The notes under the pieces are model-generated. The model was not told the origin of the DNA. It was given only the letters and a program-made list of their open reading frames with translations, and ran no database searches. From Phlebiopsis flavidoalba (Eukaryota; Basidiomycota; Agaricomycetes; Polyporales; Phanerochaetaceae), in the NCBI GenBank assembly GCA_035772785.1, contig JAOCPU010000033.1:248001-312000 (forward strand): a stretch of DNA of 64,000 nucleotides, written 5' to 3'. Shown in pieces: positions 61,685 to 64,000 of this stretch. The position numbers and the translations under genes were made by a program. Each line of letters opens with the position of its first letter. Position 1 is the stretch's first letter.

Positions 61685-62643
61685 ATGGACTCGCTTTCCT
61701 CATCCGCGCCAGAGAACTTTTGGTTCGACGATGGCTCCATAATCATCGCTGTCGCGAAAGGTCGCTTCAAACTGCAATAAATCGCTTATATATCGCCAGT
61801 CCAGTCTGCTATCGTCGCTCCCTGTCTCGCAAGTTGAAGGCTCGCTACCCCTGGTCGAGATACCAAGCTCTCTTGTGGATCTGGAAGACTTTACGGTATT
61901 GCTGGGTCATCTATACCATGATACGTATGTGGGATATTCAGAATTCGTTGAATGATGATGTCCTCATTCGTCTGCTCGCTCAAGACCTAATAGACAACGC
62001 TCCTCTCCCAAGCGTTGTTCCATTCTCAGGGCGTCCAGTCCTAGCGGCCTACACATGCCCTCGATATACTCGCTGGCTAAAGCGCGTTTTCGTCATCTGC
62101 TCGAGCCCGGGCCTGGCGTGGCAAAACTTTGTGATACCAGAGGATCCTGAGCAAGCTCTTTAGTCTAGCCATCCAGCCACAACATACCCTCGGTACGTGT
62201 TACACATATCTATTCATCACTGGGAGCTTTCTCATATGCTATTAGACGCAAATGCCACTGTTATTACAGTGTCGCGACAAACTCCCCACTTTGAGCCCGG
62301 CGCATCGCATCCATCTCTTCCTTCGGACGTTACATCGCGCTGCGCCAGGCTTCAGGAACATCTCATTGCACATTTACGCCTATCCTTTTCACAGTTGCAA
62401 CAGCGGGCCATATGACATGTACAGACGTCTTCGCAGAAAAACATGGATGCCGGGACGTTATCTCTTTCCCGCTCTGGAAAATAATGGTCTCTGTCGCCCG
62501 ATTGAGACGCTCCGCCACCATCCAGGATGTACGCTGGGAGGACAAGGGTGTGTGTATCGAATGTTGCCGCGAAAAGCGAGCTGAATGGGAAGAAAGAGGT
62601 TGGAGCTGTCTGGGGTAAACTAGATACGTGGCTGACTCCTTAA
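61685..62643 (+). CDS. BTB/POZ domain protein (frameshifted)
   Basis: Starts in the context CACCACCATGG with MDSLSSSAPENFWFDDGSII, then IAVAKGRFKLH and SLIYRQSSLLSSLP, the N-terminal BTB strand-helix unit. VEGSLPLVEIPSSLVDLEDF and TVLLGHLYHD follow, ending at an intron (about 61923-61990). After it MPSIYSLAKARFRHLLEPG and a DTRG--EQAL segment appear. The C-terminal half reads FTPILFTVATAGHMTCTDVF, PAL-DNGLCRPIETL, VRWEDKGVCIECCREKRAEW and KLDTWLTP, stop at 62641-62643. This architecture (BTB plus a Cys-containing GVC-ECCREKR tail) occurs in large families in agaricomycetes. BTB domains mediate dimerisation and cullin-3 adaptor contacts; the partner here is unknown. Frame breaks are short indels. 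Confidence 0.8.
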
Positions 62644-63144
62644 ATACGCGTATGAATCCATTTCTTTTCACAATGAGTGACTTCCCGCGGATCTTTATGG
62701 ACCAGATTGATTCACAGTGCGGAGCTTGTCGTGAAAGGGAGACTATGGCTCTCAACACACGGCCTCGAGAATGGTCGTCGGCGACCATGTACTTATACCG
62801 GCAATTAGGAGACATCGAGGATCCGCGCGTCCGAAATTGGCGGCGAGGCTGTGCACGGACTATAATCCGTGCAAAACTTGGCAGCAACAGACCACGAAGT
62901 GCTGATATCCGTAGAGGGGCAAAGAGATACATTCCTCTCCCTCGAGGATGTGTTTATGAAAGTTTGCAAGAGTAGCAGCATGAGAGCAGCATCGGACGTG
63001 TGAAAGATACCTCGGACGATCTTACCCAAGGCCTGAGCCTACCGCTGCAAGTGCTGTCACCGAGCAGCTGCAGTAAGCCCCCCCTGGAACGCCAATAAAG
63101 CGCGTTCTCTAACCTTGCTTCCTTCACGCCACACACCGCTCACA
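62644..63144. other. Intergenic; no gene recognised
   Basis: Overlapping open frames on both strands, including a 115-codon plus frame (62628-62975), without motifs. It should contain the promoter of the last gene. Confidence 0.35.
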
Positions 63145-64000
63145 ATGAGCACCGCTTCCAAGTCGCACAAGAGGAAACGTAGTCTTGAGGATTCTGCCAT
63201 AGATGTTACAAGCATCCAACTAGCCAAGGGCTTCCTAGAAAAGTTGAAGGGGGAGTTGGAAGGGATAACCGAGACAGAAGACGAGATGAAGGAGGTCTTG
63301 AAGCATGTGGCCTCGCTCGAAAGCATCCTCAGCACCTCAAAGAACCTTGTCAGTGCTCAAGAGCACCTGGGATCTTCGGCGTACTGAACCCTGTATAGAA
63401 ACTCAGGTTCTCGGCAGTCCAGCAATCGCACCTTGAGCATATGGGCATCAAGACCGGTCGGTTGTATCTCGACGCCAATTCTCCCACTCTCTCCTACATT
63501 AGCGAGGAACGCGTTAGCCGTCTTTGCAATGACATAGACCGCATATATCGTCACGTCAGTATGAGGGTGCGTTTGCGAATTGCTTTCCCTTATGACGACG
63601 AGTCCTGATCATGGCCTTAGAAAGCAGCGGGCTCCCGGATGATCCTCGACGCCGTCCTTCTCACTGTTGGCGGACGCTGCAGGAGACAAGGCTGGAGATC
63701 TCCCTGTAGCCATCCTCCCCGAGTTCCATCTTACAAGTGGCGACGGCGTTCTCATACGGAATCCCGAGACCTCGTCTGAAACCTGGCTTACCGGCGCCGT
63801 AGACTACGGGCTTTGCACATACGAAAAACCAGCCGCTCGCGGTAAGCTAACAATTTGTCAATGGTGTACATACTTATAAATAAGATTCTAGATCGAGTTT
63901 TTTTGCCGGGAAGATGGGGGATCTTTTGCAGTACATGCAAAGCCAAATCTTCCTTGTTGAAGCAAGAAAGGAAGATGTCAGCCTGTGGCAGTACATGCCA
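63145..64000 (+). CDS. PD-(D/E)XK-nuclease-like hypothetical protein, 5' part (runs off the window)
   Basis: The start MSTASKSHKRKRSLEDSAID is at 63145 and carries a short basic KSHKRKR stretch. A helical LAKGFLEKLKGELEGITETE segment follows, then APLEHMGIKTGRLYLDANSP and EERVSRLCNDIDRIYRHVSM. Intron 1 is 63567-63620. The next exon gives KAAGSRMILDAVLLTV, DAAGDKAGDLPVAILPEFHL, TSGDGVLIRN and TWLTGAVDYGLCTYEKPAAR. Intron 2 is about 63842-63891, then FAGKMGDLLQYMQSQIFLVE and ARKEDVSLWQYMP. The Asp in GAVDYG and the E-x-R-K of LVEARK are spaced like the D...(D/E)xK core of restriction-endonuclease-fold domains, an inference. Family function is unknown; the remainder lies past position 64000. Confidence 0.7.

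Overview
The window looks like nuclear DNA of a filamentous basidiomycete, most likely an agaricomycete. Genes are split by many 45-70 bp GT...AG introns with CTAAC/CTGAT-like branch sites, and the recognisable proteins are fungal: UDP-glucose:glycoprotein glucosyltransferase, Sec23, Vps11, the ATP synthase Atp18 (i/j) subunit, a basidiomycete BTB protein, GH43 arabinanases and NmrA-like reductases. I cannot name the species.

Almost every conserved gene reads well only if one switches frame repeatedly, because of single-base insertions and deletions plus substitutions. This is seen even in genes expected to be essential and single-copy (SEC23, VPS11, UGGT). A 200-bp T-rich block sits inside VPS11 with the coding sequence resuming directly on both sides, and two similar T-rich or G/T-only blocks occur elsewhere on the same strand. 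The simplest explanation is an incompletely corrected long-read sequence rather than mass pseudogenisation. Gene ends below are therefore outer limits with internal frameshifts, and long open frames are weak evidence on their own.

Layout. 1-31 kb is gene-poor and repeat-like. It holds an NmrA-type reductase gene (9425-10841, minus) and a second fragment of that family at the left edge; four copies of a family with an acidic DPxWxDL / SDSE tail; three copies of a single-pass membrane protein family with a beta-sandwich-like ectodomain; two diverged inverted repeats; one direct duplication; and two multi-pass membrane protein gene ends (27.6-28.0 and 30.6-31.3 kb). 31.7-38.4 kb is UGGT (ER glycoprotein folding sensor) ending in ADEL. 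39-52 kb is a cluster of three GH43 endo-arabinanase genes, the middle one decayed, interleaved with three more members of the ectodomain membrane family. 52.8-60.3 kb carries SEC23 (COPII coat) and VPS11 (HOPS/CORVET) on the minus strand, with ATP18 divergent from VPS11. 60.9-64 kb holds a BTB/POZ gene and the start of a gene with PD-(D/E)XK-nuclease-like motifs that runs off the window.

Functionally, the right half combines secretory and endolysosomal housekeeping (UGGT, Sec23, Vps11) with a secreted arabinan-degrading cluster and putative surface receptors. The most unusual coherent feature is the arabinanase plus ectodomain-protein cluster. All six copies of the ectodomain family share one intron position.
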